In this document: in pieces, positions 6,066 to 6,584 of the stretch
Layout: the number at the start of each line of letters is the position of its first letter
Position numbering within the stretch: the first letter of the stretch is position 1
Made by a program: the position numbers and the translations under genes
Notes under the pieces: generated by a model
Seen by the model: the letters and a program-made list of their open reading frames with translations, nothing else
Told to the model about the DNA's origin: nothing
Database searches by the model: none
Assembly (NCBI GenBank): GCA_023439425.1
Contig: JAEXNZ010000074.1
Span: forward strand, 1-6,584
Direction of reading: 5' to 3'
DNA from: Pseudomonadota bacterium
Lineage (GTDB): Bacteria; Pseudomonadota; Gammaproteobacteria; Xanthomonadales; Xanthomonadaceae
Length of the DNA stretch: 6,584 bases

Positions 6066-6584
6066 GTGCAAGGTCCCGGTGTGCAAGGTGGCGGAGTATC
6101 CTTTACCCAGCCTGTTCCAATGTGGTCCCGGCAGACGACGGAAGCAGCCTTGAATATTGTCATCGTTGACGATCAGACGTCCGCGCGCACGATGCTGCGC
6201 CATGTCATCGAAGACATCGCGCCGGAACTGAGCGTGCACGATTTCGGTGATCCGCTCACTGCGCTGGCGTGGTGCGAATCCAATGCCGTCGACCTGCTGC
6301 TGCTGGATTACCGCATGCCGGAAATGGATGGGCTGGAGTTTGCCCGCCGTTTCCGCCGCCTGCCCAAACACCGTGACATTCCGGTCATTCTGATCACCGT
6401 GGTCGGCGACGAACCGATTCGCCAGGCCGCCCTGGAAGCCGGCGTCATCGACTTCCTGGTCAAGCCGATCCGGCCGCGCGAACTGCGCGCACGCTGCTAC
6501 AACCTGCTGCAGCTGCGCCAGCAATCCGAGAACGTAAAGCAGCGCGCGCTGTCGCTGGAACAGCGCCTGCTGGCAAGCATGCAC
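6066..6584 (+). CDS. rpfG: RpfG, DSF-system response regulator (5' part, receiver domain; partial)
   Basis: The fragment gives 173 residues without a stop and runs off the right edge. Residues about 30-145 form a CheY-like receiver: acidic pair D35-D36 (NIVIVDDQTSARTMLRHVIED), phospho-acceptor D81 in LLLLDYRMPEMDG, T111 in LIT, and K133 in VKPIRPREL. Residues about 146-173 are a helical linker. The wording is that of Xanthomonas RpfG, whose full protein continues into an HD-GYP domain that degrades cyclic di-GMP after the sensor RpfC detects the DSF fatty-acid signal; that domain is not in the window. Placement after prfB-lysS fits the rpf locus. Three starts are possible: GTG 6066 (strong GGAGG, gives D81), ATG 6120 (no Shine-Dalgarno, D63) and TTG 6150 (GGAAG at 6140-6144, D53). 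I prefer 6066, partly because I recall the Xanthomonas phospho-acceptor being called Asp80. The extra segment is Gly-rich and contains a GTGCAAGGT direct repeat (6066-6074, 6081-6089), so some doubt remains. Confidence 0.93.
   Translation, partial: MQGPGVQGGGVSFTQPVPMWSRQTTEAALNIVIVDDQTSARTMLRHVIEDIAPELSVHDFGDPLTALAWCESNAVDLLLLDYRMPEMDGLEFARRFRRLPKHRDIPVILITVVGDEPIRQAALEAGVIDFLVKPIRPRELRARCYNLLQLRQQSENVKQRALSLEQRLLASMH

Noticed and set aside
5877..6584. Open frame on the minus strand over the gap and rpfG
   Set aside because: The plus strand encodes a clear receiver domain; the antisense product shows no family features.

Overview
This 6.6 kb, GC-rich window looks like the chromosome of a gammaproteobacterium of the Xanthomonadaceae, most likely Stenotrophomonas or a close relative. 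The placement is an inference from three things: strong G/C bias at third codon positions, the prfB-lysS gene pair, and an RpfG-type response regulator just downstream of lysS. As I recall it, that is the order beside the rpf (DSF quorum-sensing) cluster of xanthomonads. No mobile element, CRISPR array, tRNA or rRNA is visible.

Layout. Positions 1-45 (minus strand) hold the first 15 codons of a probable exported protein that runs off the left edge. A 138 bp divergent intergenic region follows. Positions 184-3099 (plus) encode a 971-residue predicted periplasmic protein with a signal peptide, VIT domain, von Willebrand A-like domain, Ala/Pro-rich linker, TPR-like helices and a C-terminal DUF2135 (YfaP-type) domain. 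A promoter-like TATAAT lies before prfB (3180-4305, plus). prfB encodes peptide chain release factor 2 through the classic +1 programmed frameshift at an in-frame UGA. After 43 bp comes lysS (4349-5866, plus), a class II lysyl-tRNA synthetase of 505 residues. The 199 bp gap after lysS contains a hairpin overlapping the lysS stop, a second hairpin, a 7-bp inverted repeat and several copies of GATCATG. It ends in a strong Shine-Dalgarno before rpfG (6066 to the right edge, plus), of which only the receiver domain and start of the linker are present.

How the genes relate. prfB and lysS are translation genes, probably co-transcribed as in Escherichia coli, and RF2 controls its own synthesis through the frameshift. 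rpfG begins the DSF signal-transduction genes; RpfG family proteins pair a receiver with an HD-GYP c-di-GMP phosphodiesterase, which would lie beyond the window. The VIT/VWA/DUF2135 protein is an envelope protein of unknown role and has no evident functional link to its neighbours.

The window is mainly conserved core genome. I see no convincing new system. The items most worth a second look are the TonB-box-like peptide in the linker of the VIT protein, the repeat-rich leader of rpfG, and the choice of rpfG start codon.
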